Translations under genes and position numbers: made by a program
The notes under the pieces: generated by a model
Seen by the model: only the letters and a program-made list of their open reading frames with translations
Told to the model about the DNA's origin: nothing
The model's database searches: none
NCBI GenBank assembly: GCA_965371245.1
Contig: CBDUXT010000017.1
Span: forward strand, 1 to 64,000
Origin: CBDUXT01 sp965371245
GTDB taxonomy: Bacteria; Planctomycetota; Phycisphaerae; UBA1845
Direction of reading: 5' to 3'
Length of the DNA stretch: 64,000 nt
Shown here: positions 27,723 through 35,410 of the stretch, one piece after another
Position numbering within the stretch: the first letter of the stretch is position 1
Layout of the letters: every line of letters starts with the position of its first letter

Positions 27723-28244
27723 GGTAATGCCGGGGTGTCGTTGATGGCGGCCAAGCGAAGCAGTGGGACGCCGCTAGTTCGGAATGGTCGTTCCTTCATC
27801 CAAATCGATCCGTCGCGGCATGGTCCGCGGCACGGCCAACCGCATCGATACGCTGAGGCGGCAATCGACGATCGCGCGACATTGTTGGTATGCACGAACG
27901 GATGTCAATCGCCATCCGCCGCTGATTGACCTGTGACTCTGTGCTTTACAGGCTGGTCCGGCCCATCGCAGGGGCGCAGGCCATTCTCCCTATATCGGAT
28001 GGTGGCCTTTGTGGACCCCTATCTGTTTCGGCGAGTGAGCCGGCCGTGTCAAGCCAAGAATTAGCCTATAACTTTATCTTCCGGCATCCATCGAGCCCAA
28101 GACACTCCTCAGGCCTGAGAACTTCACGAGTGATCGCCGCCAGGCCTACCGACCGACCCGACGCAAGGCCTTACGACGCGGCGAATTCGGGCTAGGATAG
28201 CCCCCTGATGCTTGGACGCGCCCCATTCGACGGGTTGTTTTTGA

Positions 28245-28324
28245 CCGAGCCGCGACCGTAAGGGAGCGGAAATACCTTTGATGGCCTACTCGCGGTTGGG
28301 CGCTTCCTTACAGACGCGGCTCGG
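28245..28324. repeat. Palindromic repeat, family C, copy 1
   Basis: The left arm CCGAGCCGCGACCGTAAGGG (28245 on) pairs with the right arm CTTCCTTACAGACGCGGCTCGG (ending 28324), separated by about 31 bases. A related unit is at 47746-47814. Confidence 0.75.
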
Positions 28325-28352
28325 ATAACCCGCGAAAACAGGTGTGACGCAG

Positions 28353-28455
28353 CACTCGTGCTTTGTCACACGTTCATCTTCGGGTTCGGTCCACGCCGTG
28401 TCGTGCCCCTACACGGCTCAAGAGCAGCGGCACACTCGAAAACTTAGGCGTGACG
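28353..28455 (+). repeat. Dispersed ~103-bp repeat, copy 2
   Basis: Gap-free match to the minus strand of 592-694, about 83% by eye. It begins with GCTTTGTCACA just after a partly complementary TGTGACGCAGCACTC, so its left edge can also fold. It ends 25 bases before the thrC start. Confidence 0.8.
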
Positions 28456-28479
28456 ATGAACCAGGGCAGGAGATCCACG

Positions 28480-29703
28480 ATGCCGACCTTTGTCACTCAC
28501 CTGGAATCCGCGATCGACGGGACCAGGCTGCCGCACGACACGATCCAGACCCTCCACAAGGATCGTCCGCTTTGGGTTCGGTACGACCTCGCCGCTGTCG
28601 GCGCCGCCGTCGATCCTTACGTGCTGGCCAAGCGCCCGCCGACGCTATGGCGCTACCGCGAGCTGCTGCCCGTACCCGCCGAGCCGGGGCCGGTGACGCT
28701 CGGCGAGGGGATGAGCCCGTTGTTGCCCACCCCGCGCCTGGGCGAAGTCATCGGGCTCGACGATTTGTGGATCAAGGATGAGTCGCAACTGCCGACCGGG
28801 TCGTTCAAGAGTCGCGGGCTGGCCATGGCGGTTTCCATGGCGAGGCACTTCGGGATCAAGCGCGTCGCCATTCCCACGGCCGGCAACGCCGGCGGCGCGA
28901 TGGCGGCCTATGCCGCGCGGGCCGGGATGGAAGCCTTCGTTTTCATGCCGGACGACACGCCCGTCATCAACCAGATCGAGTGTGTGCTCGCCGGCGCTCA
29001 CACTTATAAGGTCAACGGCCTGATCACCGATTGCGGTCGCATCGTCCGCGGCGGCGTCGAGCCCATGGGCTGGTTCGACTTCTCCACGCTCAAAGAGCCC
29101 TACCGAATCGAGGGCAAGAAGACCATGGGGCTGGAGCTGGCCGAGCAATTCGGCTGGAAGCTGCCGGACGTCATCCTCTACCCCACCGGCGGCGGGACCG
29201 GTCTGATCGGCATGTGGAAAGCCTTCGCGGAGCTTCGCGAGCTCGGTTGGCTTGCCGGCGACAAGATGCCGCGGATGGTCGCCGTCCAGAGCGACACGTG
29301 TGCCCCGATCCCCCGAGCGTTCGATGCCGGGGAGCGCTTCGCGACCCCGTGGGAAAACGCACGCACCTGTGCCAGCGGGCTGCGCGTTCCGGCGGCCGTG
29401 GGAGATTTCATGATGCTGGACGCCATCCGCGCCAGCGGCGGGCGCGCGGTGGCGGTGCCGGAGTCGAAGATCATCGATGCCATGCACCGCGCCGTGGCCG
29501 CCGAAGGGATCGCCGTCTGTCCGGAGGCGGCGGCGTGCGTTCTGGCGGCCGAGCAACTCTTGGCAAGCGGCCACATCGAGCCCAACGAGCGGGTCGTGAT
29601 CTTCAACACCGGCTCTTCATGCAAGTACGTCGAGACGATTCCGCTCGATCTTCCCACGATCGATAACCCTTCCGACGTGGACTACGCCTCGCTGCGCCGA
29701 TAA
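28480..29703 (+). CDS. thrC: Threonine synthase
   Basis: A PLP enzyme that converts O-phosphohomoserine to threonine. 407 residues. The PLP lysine is Lys110 in TGSFKSRGLA; IPTAGNAGGAMAAYAARAG and YPTGGGTGLIGMWKAF bind the phosphate of PLP. The ATG at 28480 is chosen because AGGAGA lies 7 bases upstream; an earlier in-frame ATG at 28456 has no such site. No other threonine-pathway genes are nearby. Cysteate synthase is a related alternative, but the threonine synthase-like length and context-free single gene favour thrC. Confidence 0.88.
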   Translation: MPTFVTHLESAIDGTRLPHDTIQTLHKDRPLWVRYDLAAVGAAVDPYVLAKRPPTLWRYRELLPVPAEPGPVTLGEGMSPLLPTPRLGEVIGLDDLWIKDESQLPTGSFKSRGLAMAVSMARHFGIKRVAIPTAGNAGGAMAAYAARAGMEAFVFMPDDTPVINQIECVLAGAHTYKVNGLITDCGRIVRGGVEPMGWFDFSTLKEPYRIEGKKTMGLELAEQFGWKLPDVILYPTGGGTGLIGMWKAFAELRELGWLAGDKMPRMVAVQSDTCAPIPRAFDAGERFATPWENARTCASGLRVPAAVGDFMMLDAIRASGGRAVAVPESKIIDAMHRAVAAEGIAVCPEAAACVLAAEQLLASGHIEPNERVVIFNTGSSCKYVETIPLDLPTIDNPSDVDYASLRR

Positions 29704-29910
29704 TACACCGCTCATAAGTGTCGAAAGCATGACACTCCCTTAGCGCGTCCAACCAGCCGGAGATGCGCGCCTCAAGAACGAACTGTCACCGCGAAAACTG
29801 CGCCTTGTGTGCAATGAGACGGCCCGTTGGGTGTATGTTTCGTATGTTTAACGAAAGAAAACGGTGTTGAGTCACTAGAGTTCCTCGCTTAGATACAAAG
29901 GACACAAATC

Positions 29911-30537
29911 ATGATTCATCGTACGCTCTGTTGCAGCCTCGTGCTCTTTCTCTCGGGATCGGCCTTTGTAACCTTGACCGGCTGCGCCTCACCGAGCACC
30001 AGCCTGCCGGCCACCGTCGTGGTCGAGCTTCCGGATGGAACCACCGTAGAGGTGGAGGCCGGTGGCGGCGTGCCGTCTCTCGCCGACTCGGCCTGGGACT
30101 TCTTTCGCAGCGGCGCGGGCGCGGCCTTCGTGAGAATCACCTTCGGACCCAGCGGAGAATTGACCTCGTTCACCAACAGCACGATCGCCCCGGAGATCTT
30201 CGGCGCGACGATCCTGTTCGACGGTGTGCGCCACGCCACCAGCGAGCCGCCCCTCGAGTATGCCGCCACCACGTTCGGCGCCGGGACGGCCGATGGAACC
30301 GGCTTCACGTTTGAGGCCGTTTTTGTGGCGTTCGCGCTAGCGTTCGAAGTGGGCGACGGATCAGCCACGGCCCGCGGCACCTTCGATCCCGACAACGGCG
30401 ATCGGATGACCGGAACATTCACCTTCTCGACCCAGATCACTCTCGACCCGGCGCTGCTCGCCCAGTTTGGCTTCCCCGCCGATCAAACCAGCCAAACCGA
30501 CACGTTCGAGTTTGTGGCCGAGCGAGTCGCGCAATAG
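29911..30537 (+). CDS. Lipoprotein of unknown function
   Basis: 208 residues starting at an ATG preceded by AAAGGA. The signal peptide ends in an LTGC lipobox (residues 22-25), so it is a probable membrane-anchored lipoprotein. The mature part is acidic, Thr/Phe/Gly-rich and beta-strand-like (SGAGAAFVRITFGPSGEL, GTGFTFEAVFVAFALAFEVG), with no family I recognise. It stands alone, with a 207-base leader and a palindrome of family A downstream. Confidence 0.75.
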   Translation: MIHRTLCCSLVLFLSGSAFVTLTGCASPSTSLPATVVVELPDGTTVEVEAGGGVPSLADSAWDFFRSGAGAAFVRITFGPSGELTSFTNSTIAPEIFGATILFDGVRHATSEPPLEYAATTFGAGTADGTGFTFEAVFVAFALAFEVGDGSATARGTFDPDNGDRMTGTFTFSTQITLDPALLAQFGFPADQTSQTDTFEFVAERVAQ

Positions 30538-30598
30538 AACGACTGCCATTACGGGGGCACCGAGCCTCAACCGTGCAGGCGTCCTGCTACTCCGTCAC

Positions 30599-30641
30599 GC
30601 GCGAATTGATGGGTGGCATGGCCAAGCGCAGCGCGGCCATG
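30599..30641. repeat. REP-like palindrome, family A, copy 3
   Basis: GAATTGATGGGTGGCATGG then CCAAGCGCAGCGCGGCCATG. The hairpin arms CATGGCC (30617-30623) and GGCCATG (30635-30641) match copy 1 almost base for base. It lies between convergent genes. Confidence 0.8.
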
Positions 30642-30747
30642 TATCGCACGTTTCTCCATGCCGGCGCCTCGGGCGTTGATTCTGCGCCAGGATCACCAAC
30701 CCCGGTACCGACCGGGGCAACACACAAGCGCCGCGGTCCGGTGGCGG

Positions 30748-31869
30748 TCAGCCTCCGCGCTTGACCGCCGTGCAGAGTGCCAAGACCGCCGAGTCGATCT
30801 CAGCTTCCGTGGTGAAGTGTCCGACGCTCAGGCGGACCGCCCCAAACGCGATCTCCTCAGGCACATTCATGGCCTTCAATGTGGCGGATCGCTTCCGATC
30901 GCCCGCGTGGCACGCGGCACCGGTGCTCGCGCAGAGGTTCGGGCACGCCGCGAGTACGTCCGACCCAATTCGCCCGCGGAAACCGACGGCGAGCGTATTG
31001 GGCAGGCGCTGAGTGAGGTGACCGAGCAGGACGACCTGTACGCCGAGCGCCGCCCGCAGACCGTCGTATAGCCGGTCACGTAGTGCCATCATTTTGACAC
31101 TGTCGTCGCAGCGTATGGCACTTGCCGCGGCCGCCCCCAATCCCACGATTCCCGGCACGGGCTCGGTTCCGCTTCTGCGTCCGCCCTCATGCCCCGCGCC
31201 GTGGTGCAGCGGCGGCAGGTCGATCCCACGACGGATGTACAGCGCGCCGATGCCCTGCGGGGCGTACACCTTGTGCCCGGCGATGGAAAGGAAATCGACG
31301 CCCAGCACATTGACATCCGTCTCGATTTTTCCGCACGCCTGGGCCGCGTCGGTGTGAACCAGCACGCCTCGCTCGCGGGCGGCACGGGCAATCCGCGCCA
31401 GCGGCTGAATCGTTCCCACCTCGTTGTTGGCTTGCATGATGCTGATCAGGATGGTGTCCGGGCGGATCGCGTCGATGACCGTCTGCGGATCGATCATGCC
31501 GGTCGAATCCACGCCGACGAAGGTGATCTCCGATCCGCTTTCCGCGAGGAACCGACACGGCTCGACCACGGCCGGGTGCTCGACGGCCGAGGTGATGATG
31601 TGGCGGCCCCTGCCTTCGAGTGCGGCGGACACCCCCTTGATCACCTGGTTGTTGGCCTCGGTACCGCCCGAGGTAAAGACGATCTCCGAAGCGTCCGCAC
31701 CCAACAGCGTCGCCACCTGGTCTCGCGCCTGGTCGATGCCCTGTTTGACCTCTCGACCGGCCGCGTGGCGGCTGGAGGGGTTTCCGTGCCGCTCGGTGAG
31801 ATACGGCAGCATCGCTTCGCGGACGGCCGGGTCAATCGGCGTCGAGGCGTTGTAGTCCAGGTAGATCAC
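30748..31869 (-). CDS. Cysteine desulfurase (NifS/IscS family)
   Basis: A PLP enzyme that removes sulfur from cysteine as a persulfide for Fe-S clusters or thiolation. 373 residues. MIYLDYNASTPIDPAVREAM is the standard N-terminus, Lys200 in SIAGHKVYAPQG is the PLP lysine, and Cys320 in STGAACHAG is the likely catalytic cysteine on its loop. GTG start at 31869 with AGGGGAGA upstream. No scaffold (iscU) or other Fe-S assembly gene is adjacent, so which pathway it feeds is open. Confidence 0.92.
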   Translation of the reverse strand: MIYLDYNASTPIDPAVREAMLPYLTERHGNPSSRHAAGREVKQGIDQARDQVATLLGADASEIVFTSGGTEANNQVIKGVSAALEGRGRHIITSAVEHPAVVEPCRFLAESGSEITFVGVDSTGMIDPQTVIDAIRPDTILISIMQANNEVGTIQPLARIARAARERGVLVHTDAAQACGKIETDVNVLGVDFLSIAGHKVYAPQGIGALYIRRGIDLPPLHHGAGHEGGRRSGTEPVPGIVGLGAAAASAIRCDDSVKMMALRDRLYDGLRAALGVQVVLLGHLTQRLPNTLAVGFRGRIGSDVLAACPNLCASTGAACHAGDRKRSATLKAMNVPEEIAFGAVRLSVGHFTTEAEIDSAVLALCTAVKRGG

Positions 31870-32118
31870 GCGCGAGTCTCCCCTTGATTGGTTACGGGAC
31901 GTTCCATGTGCCCGCCGCGCATCTTATCCCTAGCCCGCACGCGCGTCACGATGTTCCTGTTGAACCCCAAGAGCGGCCGGTACGCCGTCGCGCGCGGCCT
32001 TTGTTCAACACGGCGGGGCCGCTGGTCGATGCGTCATAGGGACGGGGCATGCCCTTGGCGGTGAGCCCCCAGACGAACCGGTCTATCGATCAGACGCCAC
32101 GCTCGAGGAGACGCCGGT

Positions 32119-32664
32119 ATGACAACCGTTGCAGCGGATCAACTCGTCGAAACGATTCAGAATCTCCAGGACTCGGCCTCGGCCGCCCTGAAGACCGAAG
32201 ACGTGAAGAGCTTCGTGGCGTTCGAGTCGTTCGTCAACGAAGTGGAGGCCTACGTCCGCGAGGTCCAACAGTCGATGTGGGCGGACCAGGCCAAGGCGAC
32301 GATTCGTAACCTCGAAAAGGGTGTGCCGCCCACCGAGGTGGACAAGGACTTGATCCGCACCTTCCTCGTCTGCGACGCCGAGCGCTACCTGAAGCACGAG
32401 AACAACTACGGCGACTGGAAGAGCGAGCTACAGCGGCTGATGAAGGAGGTCACCAAACGGGCCGGCATGATCGATCAGCACTCGATCGGTGATCTGCGCG
32501 GCATCCTCAAAGACGCCATCCGGCTGGTGCCCGACATCCGCAACTATCTTGAGGAACAAGAGCGCGTCGAAAAACTCAGCAGCGCGCTCAACGAACTCGA
32601 TCCGCCGGCGTGCGCCATGCTCGCTCGCCTGTTGAAGGAGCAGTTGCACAGCGCTGATCGGTAA
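32119..32664 (+). CDS. Unknown helical cytoplasmic protein
   Basis: 181 residues with GAGGAG 9 bases before the ATG and codon use like its neighbours, so very probably real. The sequence is highly charged and almost wholly alpha-helical (e.g. DVKSFVAFESFVNEVEAYVR, LEKGVPPTEVDKDLIRTFLV), without signal peptide, membrane helix or cysteine pairs. I do not recognise the family. A strong hairpin follows its stop. Confidence 0.75.
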   Translation: MTTVAADQLVETIQNLQDSASAALKTEDVKSFVAFESFVNEVEAYVREVQQSMWADQAKATIRNLEKGVPPTEVDKDLIRTFLVCDAERYLKHENNYGDWKSELQRLMKEVTKRAGMIDQHSIGDLRGILKDAIRLVPDIRNYLEEQERVEKLSSALNELDPPACAMLARLLKEQLHSADR

Positions 32665-32692
32665 GGGCAAGAGGCCGAGCCGGTCAGCAACG

Positions 32693-32723
32693 CAAGCCCG
32701 TTTCCGGAACGGAAACGGGCTTG
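32693..32723. terminator. Strong hairpin between convergent genes
   Basis: Perfect 14-bp arms CAAGCCCGTTTCCG and CGGAAACGGGCTTG with the loop GAA. It lies 28 bases after one gene and 50 bases before the end of the convergent one, so it could stop transcription in both directions. No U-tract follows. Confidence 0.7.
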
Positions 32724-32773
32724 GTACATATCCAGATGATCGCGGATGAAACTCGGGCGCGCCGCCGCCCAGG

Positions 32774-34207
32774 TCATTCGGCGTTGACCGTCTCGATCCG
32801 CAAGTCGCCATAGATCACTCGTACGTCACCGTCTGGCAGCTTCCATCGAACAAGCACCTCACTGGCGTCCGCCGGGGTCACGGTTTCCCCGAAGTATTCC
32901 GGGCTACTGCCGTCGCGGATCAAGGCGTTAAAGAACTTACAAGCCGCCGCGACCACAAGAATCTTTCCCGTTATCTCCTTGAAGGCCGGGTCCGTCGGGT
33001 CGGGCTTGGCGCCCCCGGCCACGAGCTTGGCGGCGAAAAAGCCGGCGAGTTCGGCCGGCACACGCGCGGCGTCGAGCGCGGGCGGGTACTTGCCGCCTGA
33101 AAGATCCGCGTAGGCTCGCAGCCCGTCGATGAGCGTCCGCTCGTTGGCGGCGGGCAGCTTCAGATCGAGCCGGGTGTAGCCCTCGGGGATGTCGGGCGTA
33201 AAGGTGTCCGCGCCCACCGGCTTGTTCCACTCGAACCGATCGTGGGTGATCTTCATCCACGAGCCTTCGGTCGGGCCGGACATCTCGATGTCGAATCTCA
33301 CCGGCAGCCAGGTCTCCGCATCGACCCACAGACGCGCGAATGGTGCCCACGATTTTCCCTCCCAGATCCCCTGTCCCCACTTTTGTGGATCGGCTTTCGC
33401 CCATCCCGGTCCGTTGCCCAATCCGAGCTTATGACCGGCGATCCACCAGCCGCGAACGTTGTGGCCGTCGATCACGTCATCATCGAGTTCGCGGTCGGCT
33501 TCGGCGGTCAGCCCCTGCAAGCGATCCAGCCATTGATCGGGACGTTCCTGCGCCCGGGCCTGTCCGTCGGCTTCGGCGGACTCGATCCTGATCCAGGTCT
33601 TCGTCGCAGGCGTGATCGCGACGGTCGGTCCGTCCAGGGGTGAATAGACCGAACTCAACAGGTCGCCATCGACGTGTATGTCGAAGCGGCTTCCGAACCT
33701 GGACGAGACGAGGAGTCGGCCCTCGCTCGATTGGTCCTGCGGGCCGCCCGTAAGGGTGGACGTGACGCGCGCGGCAATGTTGTCCACCTGTTGTAGCTGC
33801 TCTATTACACGAGCGAACGCACGACCGCCGTCTGACGATGTGAACAGCACGAGGGCGATGACAATGGCGGCGGCGGGCACGAGCGCGACGGCCGCTCGCC
33901 GTACGATTCTGGGATGAGTCATGACGAAGTCTCCTGTTGATCGCCACCAGCGAGCGGGCAGGTTCACCGCAAAAACCTGCGGCGTCGCACGGGGCAGCGA
34001 AGCCATAAGTTGCTCTCGCCGTTCGTCGTGGTCACGATCGAACGCCTCATAGGTTCGAAGCAGGTCAGCGTGCTGTCGCCGCGCCAGTCGAAAGCGTGCG
34101 TGGCAGCGGTCGCATCGTTCGAGATGGTCGCGCCATTCCGCGGCCTCTCGTTTGTCCACGAGGTCCGCACTGAGCCGAGTCAACTCGGTATCGTTCAGGC
34201 ATGTCAT
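32774..34207 (-). CDS. Zinc-finger anti-sigma factor with LolA/RseB-like periplasmic domain
   Basis: 477 residues. The N-terminal cytoplasmic domain has the zinc anti-sigma signature His28, Cys32, Cys35 (HLERCDRC). A membrane helix follows at about 105-123 (VALVPAAAIVIALVLF). The large C-terminal part resembles outer-membrane-lipoprotein-carrier/RseB-like domains (ARVTSTLTGGPQDQS, SGPTEGSWMKITHDRFEW), known in some planctomycetes to be fused to such sensors. It would hold the ECF factor at the membrane and release it on an envelope signal. Its ATG overlaps the sigma-factor stop (ATGA). Confidence 0.8.
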   Translation of the reverse strand: MTCLNDTELTRLSADLVDKREAAEWRDHLERCDRCHARFRLARRQHADLLRTYEAFDRDHDERREQLMASLPRATPQVFAVNLPARWWRSTGDFVMTHPRIVRRAAVALVPAAAIVIALVLFTSSDGGRAFARVIEQLQQVDNIAARVTSTLTGGPQDQSSEGRLLVSSRFGSRFDIHVDGDLLSSVYSPLDGPTVAITPATKTWIRIESAEADGQARAQERPDQWLDRLQGLTAEADRELDDDVIDGHNVRGWWIAGHKLGLGNGPGWAKADPQKWGQGIWEGKSWAPFARLWVDAETWLPVRFDIEMSGPTEGSWMKITHDRFEWNKPVGADTFTPDIPEGYTRLDLKLPAANERTLIDGLRAYADLSGGKYPPALDAARVPAELAGFFAAKLVAGGAKPDPTDPAFKEITGKILVVAAACKFFNALIRDGSSPEYFGETVTPADASEVLVRWKLPDGDVRVIYGDLRIETVNAE

Positions 34208-34758
34208 GGAGCAACCTCCTTCCTACTCATCAACCTCGTGAGGCGCCCACGGGCGCATGACAACAAGCGGTAGAGTCCTGATCTCGAAAGGCCCAGCACG
34301 GTGCGGGCCTCGTCCACGTCCAACCCGCGGAGGTAAAACGCGTGCAGGGCCAGACGTTCCTTCTCCGGAAGTGACGCGAGCGCGTCACGTATGGCCGCGA
34401 TTCGATCGTCGGGCTCGTCGAACGGGTCGGTGCATACGACCTCATCCGGCAGGTTCGACAGCAGGTTCCGGTCCCGCCGTCGCTCTCGCCGCCATTCCCG
34501 GCAAACCTGCCGGGCGATGCCCGTCAGCCAGGCAGTGAACCGTTGTCGATCGCGCAGCGTTCCGAGCCTCCGGAAAGCTCGGAGAAACACCTCTTGGGTC
34601 AGGTCGGCGGCCAGGTGAACGTCGCGGGTTGCGTCGTAACAGACGGCTCGGATGAGGCGCGCACGGCGATCGTACAACTCGGCGAACGCCGATCGATCAC
34701 CGTGGAGCACGCCGAGGACCAGTGTTTCGTCTGTTGGCGGCACGTCGCGAGTTTCCAT
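34204..34758 (-). CDS. ECF-type RNA polymerase sigma factor
   Basis: 184 residues. Region 2 (AFAELYDRRARLIRAVCYDA, ADLTQEVFLRAFRRL) recognises the -10 element, and region 4 (LPEKERLALHAFYLRGLDVD, LGLSRSGLYRLLSCARGRL) the -35 element. It lacks regions 1 and 3, as ECF factors do. The ATG at 34758 is preferred to a TTG at 34773. It is the first gene of a two-gene unit with its anti-sigma factor, divergent from the giant secreted protein gene, which could be one of its targets (inferred from position only). Confidence 0.9.
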   Translation of the reverse strand: METRDVPPTDETLVLGVLHGDRSAFAELYDRRARLIRAVCYDATRDVHLAADLTQEVFLRAFRRLGTLRDRQRFTAWLTGIARQVCREWRRERRRDRNLLSNLPDEVVCTDPFDEPDDRIAAIRDALASLPEKERLALHAFYLRGLDVDEARTVLGLSRSGLYRLLSCARGRLTRLMSRKEVAP

Positions 34759-35410
34759 GGCCGTAAGAACCAAATGCGGTCATTGTATAAGTGTCTCGAC
34801 GGCCTGATTTGTCCACACAAAAACCGGAAGCCCAAGTGGTGCATGCTGCGCATCGCCAGCTTGGCGGCACGTACGAACTCCCGTACGCTTCGCGGCGGGT
34901 ACGGGAACCAGCGCGCGGCTTTTCGCTCCTCACGCCCGTGGGACGGTACAAATATCGAGCATTGCTGGATTTTGGCCTCCTTTGGGCGGCCGCGTGCCTG
35001 GGATTAGGTGTTGCGTCTTCGGCCTGAGCCCGGTAAGATGGTTTGCTACAGTACTTGACTGTTTTCGACGGAGGATTCGTTTCCGTTGTGGTGGGGCGCC
35101 ACGGGACGACTTTCTTCTTTTCGCCAGGGCCGGAAACAGACGTTCCGCAAGTCGCCTCATGGGCATTCGTTCCGCCGCCTCGGCAGCGGGCTCCTTAGTA
35201 GGGAGGAGCGTCTCGGACCGAACCATCTCCAGACACCGCGTCAACCAAACGCTCGACACTGGGTTGCCCGACCTTGTTGGTGCGACCCACTGAAGGCCAA
35301 GAGTCACCAAACCTTGCGCATCGCGAACGATGCGCCTCGAGGCAAACGCTTATGGTCCGCTTTACTCGAAGCGGGAACCCGTTCCAATCCATTTTAGGAG
35401 ACAGGGGATC
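34759..35410. other. Intergenic region upstream of the giant secreted protein gene
   Basis: A 652-base divergent region without a convincing gene. It has a hairpin at 34879-34906 (TCCCGTAC and GTACGGGA, 12-base loop) and, at 35374-35385, GGAACCCGTTCC just before the ribosome binding site. GGAAC is a frequent -35 core for ECF factors, but I could not match a -10 element at the proper distance. Confidence 0.45.

Larger units (their letters stand above)
27723..28479. other. Intergenic region with two repeat types
   Basis: A 757-base stretch between the divergent efflux operon and thrC. It contains a palindrome of family C (28245-28324) and the second copy of the 103-bp dispersed repeat (28353-28455). 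I see no supported gene. The reading frame continuing upstream of thrC runs through the dispersed repeat and is not taken as coding. Confidence 0.55.

Noticed and set aside
23026..27929. Three long plus-strand open frames (up to 553 codons)
   Set aside because: They run antisense to the well-supported efflux operon and show only low-complexity charged sequence.
28363..28479. N-terminal extension of threonine synthase
   Set aside because: It is encoded by the dispersed 103-bp repeat and lacks conservation; the ATG at 28480 has AGGAGA before it.
34543..35007. Open frame of 154 codons upstream of the giant protein gene
   Set aside because: It overlaps the sigma gene antisense, and its free part has no ribosome binding site or family resemblance.
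35374..35385. GGAACCCGTTCC as an ECF promoter of the giant protein gene
   Set aside because: It is too close to the start codon and no -10 element lies at the right distance.
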